This document shows positions 20,130 to 31,103 of a stretch of DNA of 64,000 bases, piece after piece (the stretch's first letter is position 1; the number at the start of each line of letters is the position of its first letter). Both the position numbers and the translations under genes were made by a program. The DNA comes from Leishmania martiniquensis (Eukaryota > Euglenozoa > Kinetoplastea > Trypanosomatida > Trypanosomatidae): contig NC_090156.1 of the NCBI RefSeq assembly GCF_017916325.1, forward strand, positions 676,001 through 740,000. Direction: 5' to 3'. The notes beneath the pieces are model-generated. The model was not told the DNA's origin and made no database searches. It worked only from the letters and a program-made list of their open reading frames with translations.

Positions 20130-21182
20130 CAGGGCGGCACAAGTGGCACCGGTTAGGCAGTTGCGCAGCCGTGCGTGCACCACAGATGCAACTCAACCAC
20201 CTCGGAGCTGCAGAAACGCTTGAAAAGGAGCACAGAATCGAAAGGAGGCCGTCATAACAGCGTAGAACGTGCGCTGCAGTGGGCCCTCAGCAACCACACA
20301 CACTGCACACACGTACTTTGCGTCGGTTTTCGAGTACAGACGGAAGATGACGATGCGCGTAATTAATGAACTGCGTTCTTGGACCTCTTCGTCTGGTGTC
20401 ACTGAAGGAGGAGCGGCAAGAGAGGCGAAGCACAACAGGCGGCTAGAAAGCAAGCACACGTGAGCACCCACTGGCAGACGACAAGTGGGGAGACGATTGT
20501 GGGGGGGGGGGCCGCTGCCGGCTTTAAAAGGGTCAGGAGCAAAATGGATTCGGATCGAGTACGGCGATTCATGAAGAGAGCGAAGTTAAGAGGGGTAGAG
20601 GGGGAACGATAGAGAGGTAGCCAAAAGCAGGCAAGAGGAGAAGCGTGAGATGTTTTTGGGTGTAGGAGCACGCAGAGGCCAGCGGAACGAGGGGAAGGGG
20701 GCTCACCATCCCTCAAGAAGCCCTGCTGCTCACGCGCCCATGGTCACAAGGGGGGCTCACGCGATGAACGGCATGAGCAGCAGCAGTGAGCGCAAGAGCA
20801 TGACTTGGTGGGGCAGCGAGCAGGGAAGGGGTGGGGAAACATAGAAGCTCACCACTCCAGCGACGCTGCGTGCTGCATTGACAGCCAGCGCGCTCCACGG
20901 CTTCATTATGTGCGACAATTCGTGTCCCCGTACGATTGGGCTTCGCCTGTCACTCATAACGGCACATACGGAAGAGTGGGACCCCCATTGCTGTATGTGT
21001 GTGTGTGTGTGTGTGTGACCTTCATGTTCGTGGGGAAGGTGGGGGCACGCACCGAGAGGAAAAGATGGCGCAAAAAGGAAAAGGGTGCGGATAAATTAAG
21101 CACGCACGCCGGAAAGGGGGGATAGCAAGGAGTGGTTCCGCATGATGCAGAAGACGTTGGCCTGCCCAAGTCGATAGAGGGC
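20130..21182. other. Intergenic with G11 and GT microsatellite
   Basis: A run of 11 G lies at 20501-20511 and a GT dinucleotide run at about 20995-21017. The rest is AG-rich on the plus strand. No gene is supported. The GT run lies in the likely 3' UTR of the helical-repeat gene. Confidence 0.45.
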
Positions 21183-22514
21183 TCAGTCTTTTGTAATGAG
21201 CGACACGCCGCTGGAGCCGACAGGGTAGAGGCCGCGCTCAACAACCTGCGAAAGGCGAGTTTTGACGCTCTCGGGCAGCACGGAGTGGCGCGAAAGATAC
21301 TCTGCCGCCTTCAGCTTCAGTGCTCGCACCGCGACGTTTTCTTCGTGAGCGCCGCTGCTTAAGAAGGACGCGCAGACAGCACCCAGTATTCGACTCAAGC
21401 TCTCCTGCAGAAGGGCCGCATTCACTACCCGCCAGAGAGCGAGGCGCACCATGTCATCGGGAGAGGTGCGTGTCTGCCACGCGTCCAGTAACAGCTCCTT
21501 GGTGAAGAACGATGCAGTCATGTGCGGTGAAGATAGCATGGACGACATCAGATTCAGAGTAGACAAGCGCAAGGAAGACGAGGTGCTGGCGAGTCTCACC
21601 TGAAGAGTGCTGCACGGCAGACGACCTGTGACAGCGTCCCAGCCTGCTTGCGTCGAGGCCGCTGAGCCGACAAGGTCGAAGATGGCCTCAGTAGCAGCGT
21701 CGTTCCTCTCGGACCCCTCTAGGGCTGGCATCACGCACGACACACAGGCAGCAGCCTCGCGCTGCCCGTTCGCCTCGTGACGGAGCAGCACAATGCTCCA
21801 GAAGCGGCATACATATGCAAAGCACAAGGCATCGTCATTCGCGCGCAGTAAGCTCATCGTGCGCTCCCGCAGAGCAGCTGGCACAGCAACCGTGCGGCAC
21901 GCTACCCCACTCGCCACGATGTAATTCGCCTGCAAAAGTGGGTCATTCTCGAAGGAGTTCTGCGTGGCATCAAACAGGAAAGGAAGAAGAGACGTCCATC
22001 GCTCCAGGAAGCAGCACATTGTCTTGTTCTCTGCAGACTCGACAGCATCGCAATCAAACAGTCGAAGTACCTTTTCGCTGTGGAAGTTAGCGTCCAGGCA
22101 AGGCCCCAGAAGCGCAGCTGCCTCAGCATTATCACTCGCAAGAGTGATCAGTAGATGCAATACTTTTGACATGCTTCCGGCGATGGCTGTGTCGGCGGCA
22201 GCGGCTGAGCGCACGATAAACTCCACGAGGAATCGAGCTGCAGAAGCAAACAGGACCGCCATGTTCCCTCTCGACGGTTGGGTGAACACGTCTTCTAGCA
22301 CTCGCCCGACAAGGCGGAAGACATCTACGTTACCGACCGCCTCCATCTCACCTAGGAGCACACATAGCGCGTCTATCTTAGGAGCATCCTTCAGCATAGC
22401 AGCAATCTGCTGCGGTGTGAGAAGCTGCTGTAGCCGCTTTGTGGCATCGCGCGATACGGCGATGTCGTCCGCCGACACATCAATCGCCAACTGCCGAATA
22501 TCCTCGGCGTTCAT
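21183..22514 (-). CDS. Helical-repeat protein, possibly a PSMD5-like proteasome assembly chaperone
   Basis: This encodes 443 residues from the ATG at 22514 (MNAEDIRQLAIDVSADD). A TTTTCTCTCTAG acceptor-like sequence on the sense strand lies about 15 bases upstream, so the longer frame to 22604 is rejected. The protein is built almost wholly of amphipathic helices with a HEAT/ARM rhythm. The length, the absence of other domains and the overall layout resemble PSMD5/S5b, a chaperone of the 19S proteasome base. No short motif proves this, so the assignment is tentative. There are no membrane segments or signal peptide. Two 20S proteasome subunit genes occur elsewhere in the window, but in different transcription contexts. 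Confidence 0.6.
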   Translation of the reverse strand: MNAEDIRQLAIDVSADDIAVSRDATKRLQQLLTPQQIAAMLKDAPKIDALCVLLGEMEAVGNVDVFRLVGRVLEDVFTQPSRGNMAVLFASAARFLVEFIVRSAAAADTAIAGSMSKVLHLLITLASDNAEAAALLGPCLDANFHSEKVLRLFDCDAVESAENKTMCCFLERWTSLLPFLFDATQNSFENDPLLQANYIVASGVACRTVAVPAALRERTMSLLRANDDALCFAYVCRFWSIVLLRHEANGQREAAACVSCVMPALEGSERNDAATEAIFDLVGSAASTQAGWDAVTGRLPCSTLQVRLASTSSSLRLSTLNLMSSMLSSPHMTASFFTKELLLDAWQTRTSPDDMVRLALWRVVNAALLQESLSRILGAVCASFLSSGAHEENVAVRALKLKAAEYLSRHSVLPESVKTRLSQVVERGLYPVGSSGVSLITKD

Positions 22515-23218
22515 CGCTGTCAAATTTACTAGAGAGAAAAGAGGACGTGGTTCTAGCAGCGTTGCAAGCAGCCCCAATGTGTGTGTGAGGAAGGGGGGGT
22601 TCACATATAAATAAGCGGAGCATCAGTGCAGTTAAGGGTGCGTGACAGCCAGCGAGCAAAAAAGGAGACAGGGGAGGGGACTATGCGGCGAGTACCAGGA
22701 CGCGGAAGCAAAGGCGGCAGCCGCGCAACCATCCATGGAAAAGAGTCATACACTCCCCAGGCACATCCACTGCGACACCACGCTCGCCAGCGTACCCACG
22801 CGGACGAAAGAAACGAATGGGCAGCCTAATCGAGAGCGGCAAGCATCTTAGAGAGGCAGCTGTGCTCCACTCGTAGAGCAGCCGATTGATGGCGCCAACA
22901 CACTACGTGGTGCGATGGAGCGAAGAGAGCACGTGTACGCACTCACCCGGAAAACAGCAGACGCGCCGTCACGTGAGAAGAGCTGAGAAAAGCGCCGTCT
23001 CCACGCGAAGACAAGGACGAACAGCGAGCAGTGAAGAGCTGCAGCAGCACGAAAGAGAGTGAGTACCCCATTTCCACAGTCTTTGATGCAGTGAGGGTGA
23101 GAGAAAAGAAGGTGGCGCGAGGTCGTGCTCATGGGAGGCAGGAAAGTAAGCCAACGAGGGCATAAGCACGCGCCAAACGAGTCCCGATGGCCGTGCATCA
23201 CAAGCTCAGATCTATGAG
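22515..23218. other. Intergenic
   Basis: Apart from the acceptor near 22530, only AG-rich sequence is seen. It is the 3' UTR of the MYND-finger gene. Confidence 0.4.
22529..22546 (-). promoter_or_regulatory. Putative spliced-leader acceptor
   Basis: On the minus strand CCTCTTTTCTCTCTAG sits just before the ATG at 22514. It would give a leader of only about 15 bases. Confidence 0.55.
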
Positions 23219-23656
23219 CTAGTGTGCTACTCTTGTTTCAAAGAGCATCTGAGGCCGATACTCTTGTCGGCAGCGAGAGGCATGATAGCGGTGGCGTAAT
23301 CGTTGACAGGCGGCACTGCAGTACCACTCGCGCCCACAGCGAGGACACGAGAAGCAGTTGTTAGAAAAGACGAAGCAGTAGTCGCACATGGGTGCTGCAT
23401 GGTCGTCTGCTGAACAGTTGGGCGAAAAGACTGCGGCCTCCTCAGGTGAAAGCGCTGCATTCTTTGGCTCAGCGCCGTCACCGTGACTGCATTTGGGTTT
23501 CTTCGGCGGCGTCGCCCTCTCCTCAAGCTTACGCAAGCGGTCGTCCACCCGTGCATTATGCAAGCGCTGCTCGCGCACCAGTGCCCCTAAGGCTGTCAGC
23601 CCAAGATCGGCGATCTCAGCGTATAAAATCTGCTCCTCCGTACGAGATGGGTTCAT
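23219..23656 (-). CDS. MYND zinc-finger protein
   Basis: This encodes 145 residues from the ATG at 23656 (MNPSRTEEQILYAEI). A short N-terminal helical segment (about residues 5-50, LGALVREQRLHNARVDDRL) is followed by a charged linker. A MYND-type finger occupies about residues 90-130: CDYC, CPRC, YCSAAC, and HRYHASRC. MYND fingers bind short proline-rich or PxLxP-like peptides and recruit partner proteins. No SET or other catalytic domain is attached, so it is probably an adaptor. The function in trypanosomatids is unknown. A leader of ordinary length precedes it; the next gene upstream is 4 kb away. Confidence 0.8.
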   Translation of the reverse strand: MNPSRTEEQILYAEIADLGLTALGALVREQRLHNARVDDRLRKLEERATPPKKPKCSHGDGAEPKNAALSPEEAAVFSPNCSADDHAAPMCDYCFVFSNNCFSCPRCGREWYCSAACQRLRHRYHASRCRQEYRPQMLFETRVAH

Positions 23657-26574
23657 TTGGCACTACGCCCACCAGGCTTCGAAGCTACAGTCGGCTGCTC
23701 TACCAGCTGGGGGGACAGGTCAACATGGAGGAGCGTAAAAGAGAAATGCAAGTGTCTGCGACCGCTGACTGCTCAGTTCATGAAGAAAAGGGAGGGGCCA
23801 ATTACGAAATACAATGGGAGGCGGTGGGAGGCGCGCGAGGCAAGTAGCTTTGGACGATGGGCGAATGTGTATGTGTGCGGATGGTGGCGTGTGTGCGGGT
23901 TGGGGGAGGGGGGTAAAAAGTGCTGTCACTGTATCACGCGCGAGAGCACAGCGGATATGGAAGAAAAAAAACATGCGAGGGGAAAGCACAGAGGGTAGAA
24001 GAGCGCATACAGAGCTGGACTTCACACCGTGTCCAAGTGCGCTGTAGCGTGGTTGTCTTCGCGTCACCCGCTCTTTCAGCCTCACGAGGCCCTAAACACA
24101 TTGAGGCCAACACTAAAAGAGCACTGCCGCAGGGTAAGGCTGAAGGCGTAAGTCATAGCACTGGCAGAGAGACAAAGAAGGGTGTACGCAGTTTCTCAAC
24201 AAGACATGCACAACTGCTACGGTTAGCTGCCACTTTCGTGTTGGAAAAGACGCACGTAGACGACCGTCCGGGTCTAAGTGCGGCGGCAGGGTGAAGTAGC
24301 TTCATCCTTTCTTGCTCCTCTCCATACCTGCCACCTCCCGCTTCACCCTCTTTGTCGTTGTGTCTCGCTTTGTATCTCCCTCGTTTGTATTCTGTGCAGA
24401 AGGGTGCCTTTACGACAGCAGCGCGAAAACAACCAGATCGACGAAACAGTCTGAGAGGCGACCGTATTAGTGGGTTTAGTAACACAACAAGAAATGTACA
24501 GGGTAAGTGACCTTACGTATCAGCGAGCTCCTCCTCCCTCCACCGTCTCATCTCTCGTTTTCGCCTTGTCGTACTCGGTTTTCAAACATCACCCTTTCGC
24601 CTTTTCTCTCCCCAACTGCCCGTAGCCCGCGGCTGCTGTGCACGACAGCTCGACTGTCTGATGCTACCTGTGCCATAATACGTTGCTCGGTAAGAGGCTC
24701 GGAACAAAGGGAAAGAGCAATCAGCGACAAAATGAGGAAAAAAAAACGAATGGGAGGGGAAAACGTGGGTGGTCGGTGAGTAGCGGAGGCGTGGCACATC
24801 AACACACAACACAAGACTTCAAAGGCGAAAGCAAAAATGGAAAAGAGAGAGGCGAAGGGAAAACGAAAAGGGCCCCTTTCGGAAAGAAAATGAGAAAAGA
24901 AGCGAAAGATGGGAAAAGCGACTCAAGTCGGCGGCGCCAGCACGTGCCACAGTAAACCGAGAAAAAAATATAGGAAAGATGTGCGTCAAGTCCCCCCTCC
25001 TTTGAAGCAGCGCACGAACCGAGGATAATGCTGTAGGAGCGACAAAGCCCATCGCAACTTGATGTAGGCATCCTCTTGTGTCATGCACGGGCGCATACAA
25101 GATATCCTCCGCAGCGCGAGCCTGCGAGCTCGCGCGCATGTGGATGTGCCGGGAGGAGGGCAGAAACGGAGGGCCAAGAGAGAACGAGGCACACGGAAGG
25201 AGAGCAGTTGAAAAAAAACTCCAGAAAAGGCAGAAGAAAAGTCAAAACACAAAAAGACAGCGGCGCCGATAAGATTGGGTGATGGGTCTGACGGCGGTTC
25301 GAAGTGGAAAGAAAGGCGTACTCTCCGAGAGTTGGAGATGTGTGTGCGAGGATATGTGAGAGGTTTCTTGTATCCCTACACGACGTACCACTAGCGGCCT
25401 TTGCCATTCCACAAAAGACTCCCGGAAACGAGCGCTGTCTTCAGTTCATCTTGCCACTGCCACAAATCTCTTCGCTTCTCTCTTTCTCTTCCTCTGCGGC
25501 TTCGTTGTGAGGCCACATGACATTCTCTCTGCGGTCGTGCGTTCGAGTGGGTCCCTTGCTTGACCTTAAGCTTTCGTTACCGTCGCCAACTTTTATCCTG
25601 GCCATCTCTGCGGCGTCATCTTCTGCCCCCTATCCCTTCTGCATAATCGCGGGGGCACGCAGCTTCTGCCGAAGAGTCGTCGTCCGAGAAGCGCCATCCA
25701 TTTTTGTTTGCGTGCGTTTCTCTTCGGTGCACGTGTGGTCTCCACTGCCTCTCCTGTTGCATTTCCGGCAATGGCACCCTCGCGCACACCCATGAGCACA
25801 CCGCCACTATACGAGCCACTACCGCCGTATCTGAGGAGAGAAGCCCCATCGCAGCTGCTATAGCAGCACGAAAAAGAGATACGCGGATTGGCGCAGCAGT
25901 GGCAGAACAAAAAACGAGAGAAGCGGAGGCAGGGTGGGAGGGAAAGGGCATATTCGCCCATTCAAAAAAAGGGGGTCAAAGATGAAGTCGGAGGTTATAT
26001 GAAGGGGTCACCCACACGGCTCAATGTCCCGTTTCTATCCTTCACTCCCCTTTGCCATCCTCTTCACGTGCTTCAGTCATCCTCCCAACAATGTTGCTCG
26101 AGAAAACGTCTCTTTAAGTAAAGAAACAAAAAGGCTCTGCCAAGAGAGGAGAGCACAAACAAGACGCGCTCTCTTTGCGCACGTGTGCGTGGGCCTGTAG
26201 AAGTGGAGGCCTTTTTACCACAGAAAAAAAAATATGCGCACGCGAACAAAACACGCGCTTAAGAGTGCCAGTGTGCGTCTAGGGTAGCAAGTGATAGAGG
26301 CCGAAGGGGGGTGCGAGGGCTGCATAGCCCGGAACTGGTCGAAAGAGCACAGTTACAATAGGGTGGGCAGGCACGAGCATGGTTGAGGCCTGTTGATGCC
26401 GTGGCACCTTCTCCTTTCGCTCTGACTTCTTCGTCCTCTTACTTCTCTTCTACACGACAGCATAACATACAGCTGCGAAAAAAAAGAGAGAAGGCCACTG
26501 GCAAAGACAGACACACCCGTACTTGCCTTTCTTTCAGAGAATGTACACACTATACAGTGATAGAAGAGAGAAAC
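23657..26574. other. Unusually long gene-free stretch, likely 3' UTR of the PUF gene
   Basis: Together with the repeat at 26575-27138 and the stretch to 27629, this makes nearly 4 kb without a supported gene. The sequence is AG-rich on the plus strand between 24700 and 25300 and mixed elsewhere. Open frames here are short and biased. An unrecognised non-coding RNA or a very long PUF 3' UTR are the likely options. Confidence 0.4.
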
Positions 26575-27138
26575 TTTTCCTCTCGCGACGTGCCCGTTGT
26601 ACCATCGATCGTGAATTCACCCCCACTCTACCGCGGGCCTGTTGCAGGCTCATCGCGTAGTGTGAAGCAGCAACAGATACGCGCCCCACAGCAGTGCCGG
26701 CACAGTCATCTGAGCACAGTCTCTGCCTCAAACGCTTCCCACTGTCTGGTGAGCAGGTCGCCCCATAGCCACATCCAGTATACCAGCCGACACCTGACGC
26801 GTTCCTTCGCCCCTCCCCCTCCAGGGCGACTCACGCTCTCCACACGGGTAGGCAGCGAGGAGGGGCAGGTGAGGAATATTCGAGTCACCTTGACACTCTA
26901 CCTCCCATATGGGTCGTGCAGAAGTGTTCACCATTGCACTTGACTCCAACGCAACGCCACCCACGAGCTGGCCGCCAACATCAGTAGCGATGCATCGCCA
27001 CTGCTCTCCCGACTTCACAGGGGAACGGCCCCACCATCACCAAAAGTGGCTCGACATTGGCAAGGGCAGGGGCTTCGGGGCCTCCTGAGAATGGGCCACT
27101 GGGCCATATGATGCCCCGGATTCAGGCATCCCCTGCCA
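26575..27138 (-). repeat. Left copy of a 564-bp inverted repeat (SIDER2-like)
   Basis: This is the reverse complement of 39693-40256. Every part compared by eye is identical over 564 bases; the ends are set by the first mismatches. The size matches the roughly 0.55-kb SIDER2 retroposons of Leishmania, and the element ends in a short A-rich stretch (GAGAGGAAAA). It lies in the 3' region of the PUF gene in sense orientation. No target-site duplication is obvious. Confidence 0.85.
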
Positions 27139-27629
27139 TCGGTGTGAAAGAAGGAAGGGACAGAAAAAGAGGAGGGTGGCAAAATCACGTGAAGCGGACC
27201 TGAAGCGAAAAAAGAGATGAAAGGAAATGAGGCAAAGAAAAAATGAACAGAATATTTCGCTGATGGCTTCCAAATGGACGTATTCACGCACAGTTTAATA
27301 GCCAATATGCACAAACGATCCACTTTCACTTACCCCTTCCCCGCTTGCCACTTCTCGCGTAGACATGAAGGGGTCACTCCATTGTGTCCTCTTCCATACC
27401 CCGCACCCACTTTTGAGGAAAAAGAGGCCTCACGGAGGGGGAGAGGGTACCTCACAGAACACTCGAGACGCACGCCCGTCATAACCAGTGGTTCTCGATA
27501 GACTGTGGGGTTCCTTTGTCACATGTTTCGTCTTGTCAATCAGTCTTGTGGCAGTGAAGGCGCTAGAAGCGGCAAAAAAGCGCTTTTTCTTCCGTTGCTC
27601 ACAGCCGGCCGTCAGCACCGATAGCGGGA
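27139..27629. other. 3' UTR proximal to the PUF gene
   Basis: No gene seen. It begins right after the PUF stop codon (reading leftward) and runs to the repeat. Confidence 0.4.
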
Positions 27630-29354
27630 CTACGATGTCTGCCATGGCGTCGGGCGATGATAATGCTGCCGCTGATCTGCACCGCCCAAGTAATGTCGCC
27701 CGTAGTTGGAGGGGCGGTCAAGCTTAACATGCAGACTGCCCCCGCTCCCTTGGCAAACAGCAACCTCGTAGTCACGGTGTGCGTGGAAGTTGTTGCTTTC
27801 CATCTTCCGTGCAACAGCCTCGATCTTGCCTTCCATCTTCTTCGCGTACGGTGCATTCTTGATCAGCGGCATAAAGGGGCGAATGGCGTTTACCAGTTGC
27901 TCCGCGTGCGCCGGCGTGATTATCGTGAGCGCCGTCTGCAGGACGTAGTTACCGAAGTCGTCTTGAATGAGGTGAGAGATGATCTCAGGGTTGCACATCT
28001 CTTCAACGTACATGACCTGCACCGGTTTTGAGGCACCACGCAGCACCTTCTCCATCACGTTGGAGCTGAACTTGTTCATGGACAGCGGCACGAGGTGGGG
28101 AAGGAAGGCGAGGGCAATAGTATCGTTTATCTTGCTGTCGTTCGCCTCTAAGACGTACTGGAGGACGTAGTTTCCGAACGGATCCTGGACAATTTGGAGA
28201 CAGCAAGCGAGCACCTCATCGATGAGGGCAGCCTTCTGCCGAGGTGAGGCGTATTCGAGGCAGCGCTGCAGCACACAGCACCCCTGCTTGTTCTTAGCAA
28301 TCGACACGCAGTCCGTTGCGACTGCCTTGTAGATGTACTCCTTGTCGTCAAAGTCGAAGCGCTGAAGCACTTTTTGAATCACATGGTTCCCATGCGCATC
28401 CTTGACTAGCCTAACAACATCTTTGGCGAGCGCCTCGCAGATAATCTCCATCTCCTCGCGAGTCGAGATAGTCTCGATCATCTTCTGTACACTAAACGTA
28501 CCATGCGGCGTGAGGGCAATCCTGCAAATCTGTGGTGCCGCCACGATGGCGACCTTGAGCCGCACATCATTTGGCATTATGTCAAATAGCTTTTGAATCA
28601 GAAAATTCGCATATTGGTCTGTCATTAGCTCCCCAACATGCGGAATAATCTCCTCCATGATCACTTGCACCGCCTCATGGTCGAAATTCGTGTCTAGCCA
28701 CCGCTGCAGGTAGCGGCAGCCGTGCTGATCCTTCGCGGTTTCGTACACTTTGCCTCGTAGGCTGTCGATACTCACGGCACCGTTCTGGGAATACTTGCTG
28801 CCATTTCCTGGCCAGTCATTGTAGCCTCCACCCATCATCATGTCCTGCGAGGCGAGCACCTGTTTTTGCATCATTGTGTCACGCACCGGCATACTGTTGA
28901 CCTCTGTGGCCGTCATGTGGCTCATCCGTCCTGCACTCATCCCCCGGTTTCCTGCGCCAGGGGAGGGGACATACACCTCATTACTGCTGTAAATTTTTGG
29001 CGTGCGGTCGTGCTGGCTGCTGTAAGCGCCATTGAAGTGGTTGCTACAGCGGCGCTGCGGTGGACTCTGCACTGGCGTGTGCGGAATACCGATGTTGTGC
29101 AAGGAAGCGTTGATTGGCGTGTGGTTCTGTGGCTGCCAAGGGGCAGCATTCGTGAGCTGGTGCTTGATGGGGGAGCTCAACTCTGATGCACTTAGCGGGG
29201 ACGGTGTCGCAAACACTTGCGAGCTCTTGGTGTACTTTCCTGGAGGCTTTGGCTGCTGCGCTGTGTCCTCCGTGTTCACGACATACTGCAAGATCTCCTC
29301 AAGGTTATTGCACCCCTCCGCCCTGTACTCATCTTCGTGCACCGTCCAGGCCAT
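27630..29354 (-). CDS. PUF1: Pumilio/PUF RNA-binding protein
   Basis: This encodes 574 residues from the ATG at 29354 (MAWTVHEDEYRAEG). The first 190 residues are low-complexity and rich in Ser, Pro, Asn and Gln. Eight PUF repeats follow (about residues 195-545). The RNA-reading positions can be seen in each helix: GCRYLQ, ANFLIQ, GTFSVQ, GNHVIQ, GCCVLQ, GNYVLQ, SSNVME and GNYVLQ. By the known PUF code these predict a UGUA-containing target. PUF proteins bind mRNA 3' UTRs and control stability or translation, which matters greatly in trypanosomatids because genes are not individually promoted. Its neighbour on the strand-switch side is the MCU-family gene. From memory this pairing matches T. 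brucei PUF1, hence the symbol. Confidence 0.9.
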   Translation of the reverse strand: MAWTVHEDEYRAEGCNNLEEILQYVVNTEDTAQQPKPPGKYTKSSQVFATPSPLSASELSSPIKHQLTNAAPWQPQNHTPINASLHNIGIPHTPVQSPPQRRCSNHFNGAYSSQHDRTPKIYSSNEVYVPSPGAGNRGMSAGRMSHMTATEVNSMPVRDTMMQKQVLASQDMMMGGGYNDWPGNGSKYSQNGAVSIDSLRGKVYETAKDQHGCRYLQRWLDTNFDHEAVQVIMEEIIPHVGELMTDQYANFLIQKLFDIMPNDVRLKVAIVAAPQICRIALTPHGTFSVQKMIETISTREEMEIICEALAKDVVRLVKDAHGNHVIQKVLQRFDFDDKEYIYKAVATDCVSIAKNKQGCCVLQRCLEYASPRQKAALIDEVLACCLQIVQDPFGNYVLQYVLEANDSKINDTIALAFLPHLVPLSMNKFSSNVMEKVLRGASKPVQVMYVEEMCNPEIISHLIQDDFGNYVLQTALTIITPAHAEQLVNAIRPFMPLIKNAPYAKKMEGKIEAVARKMESNNFHAHRDYEVAVCQGSGGSLHVKLDRPSNYGRHYLGGADQRQHYHRPTPWQTS

Positions 29355-29918
29355 TTTGGATAAGGAGCGTGTTGCCGTTTCCAAACGACGTGAGTTACTC
29401 AGACAAAATCAAAGCGAAAATTGTCCCTTAAGAAAAAATCAACACGAACGAGAACGCAATTAAGAGCAGAGGGGTACAATCGTGTCCTTTGTCAGCCAGC
29501 CTAACAGTACGGCTTGCACTCGCATCGATGGGGCAGACAGCACCGATAGAAAGCCGAGGGCACCACCAAGCAGCAGAGCAGGCAGGGGAAAGTGCGCCAG
29601 AAGGAGTGGAAGTTCGGGAGGATGTTGGACACTTAGAGAGCCGCATAGATGGCAGGTATGTATGCCTCTGAGAGGAGCGCCTTTGTTAGCCCAGCAGGAG
29701 AAGTACATCTTCCTTTTTTTTTACGAGCTCACGTATCAAATTCGTGGGATAACCGTTTCAAGCTGCATCAGCCGCCAGCGCTTGGAAATTTCGTTTGCTG
29801 TGTGATTTGTCGCCCCACTTGTTTTGCGGCCCATATTGTACAGAAAGCCCTTTGCATGAGTACGAAGTTCGCAAGGCACGTGAAAAAAAACACGCACACG
29901 TATGCCACATGACATGGC
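29355..29918. other. Intergenic
   Basis: This holds the leader of PUF and the short 3' UTR of the MCU-family gene, with a T10 run at about 29717-29727. Nothing else seen. Confidence 0.4.
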
Positions 29919-30675
29919 TCACCAGGGGTGTGAGCAAGCGCTTTGTGTTTTCGCCGCCTCCTCAACCATCTTTGAAACGCGCCCGTCGTCGATGGCAATA
30001 ACCGTCTGCAGCTCCTGCATAGTCTTCATATCGCGTATCGCCTCCTTGGCGTCCACGCGCCGCACGCTCAGTTCTCTTACGAGCAGATGTGGCACAAAAA
30101 TGTCGCCAACGCTTTCGTACGAGTACTCAGTGCGAGAGAAAGTAGGCATACGCGCACAAGGCCGTGGCAGTCGTCGCAAAAAAAAAAGTGACCGGCTCCA
30201 TCACATCCCATCCGTACACCTGAAACTTTAGGTACGCCAGCACCAGCATCTGAGTAGCGCTCCCGAGCGCTGTCAATGCCCAGAACTCTCTTTCGCGGCG
30301 CACCGCCCTCTCTACCGCTGGTGAGGCCTGCTCGTTGAACGCGCAAGCAGATTTAGAGAGCGAGTGGTACAAAGTTGCGAGCCTTTTGCTTGCTACCGAT
30401 ACGAGAGGGAGGCCACTTTTCAGATGCACAGCGTCGACGACAGCCTTAACGTCAGTATACACATACTCATCCACCTCGACAATCATCTTGGCTCCTTTGA
30501 GAACATCTACGTACTCCGCCGCCTCCGCATTTGACATCCGAAATCGTGATGGGGTTAGGTGTCCCTCTGTCAAAAGAGCCATAAAGGCATCTTTAGGAAG
30601 AATTTTCTTGCCACAGAGGTCAATGGCCCGGCGCGCGCACAAGGCTTTGCGCAAAAAAGTTTCGGTCATCCTCAT
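29919..30675 (-). pseudogene. MCU-family mitochondrial calcium channel subunit with an apparent frameshift
   Basis: The first frame runs from an ATG at 30675 (MRMTETFLRKALCARR, presequence-like) to a TGA at 30127. It contains a first membrane span (WALTALGSATQMLVLAYLKF) and the MCU signature GWDVMEPVTFFF, where the Asp and Glu form the pore's selectivity filter. Just after the second span (CAYAYF) the frame stops. The expected MCU tail (SRTEYSYES, then a charged helix) continues in a second frame that ends at 29919. A one- or two-base change near 30130-30160, or a length error in the A10 run at 30178-30187, would explain this. It may be a real lesion or a sequencing error. The locus is beside PUF and proteasome alpha-2. 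From memory the T. brucei counterpart is MCUb. Confidence 0.75.
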
Positions 30676-31103
30676 GTCGGCAATTCCCTGCTCGACTTGA
30701 GAAGATGAGCCCAGAAAAATGAAAAGGAAGCAAAACAGAAGAGGCATAAAGGTTCATCAAGTGCTCGAAGAGCTCGACGGCGTACTGCATATGAGGGATC
30801 TACGCTCAAAAAATGCTCGCTGCCGGCATACGCGGGAAGCACGCGAGCTTCATCTGATGAAGCAGAGGGCAGTCACACCTTCTCATTACAAATCAGTAGG
30901 GTCAAGAAACAGGCTCGATCGCTTTTCTTTTGCTCCAAGCACAAAAGTGGAATGCGGGCACCAGGGAGAAGAGGGCGGGAGGCGTGATCATGGTGACTTG
31001 ACCAGAAACCATAGTTGAAACAGATGACACTTTCAACAAAACGTTTGTTGCACAACCCCGAAGTCTATATACTTTTCGCTATGCGGCATCATGCACATCC
31101 TCA
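30676..31103. other. Intergenic
   Basis: Apart from the acceptor tract, this is the short 3' UTR of proteasome alpha-2. Nothing else seen. Confidence 0.4.
30696..30745 (-). promoter_or_regulatory. Putative spliced-leader acceptor of the MCU-family gene
   Basis: On the minus strand a long T/C-rich tract (CTTCTGTTTTGCTTCC and onward) ends in CTCAAG about 20 bases before the ATG at 30675. An upstream in-frame ATG at 30747 lies before this tract and is therefore unlikely to be used. Confidence 0.55.

Noticed and set aside
25260..25330. tRNA-like GGTTCGAA box near 25291
   Set aside because: No matching A box or acceptor stem could be folded around it.
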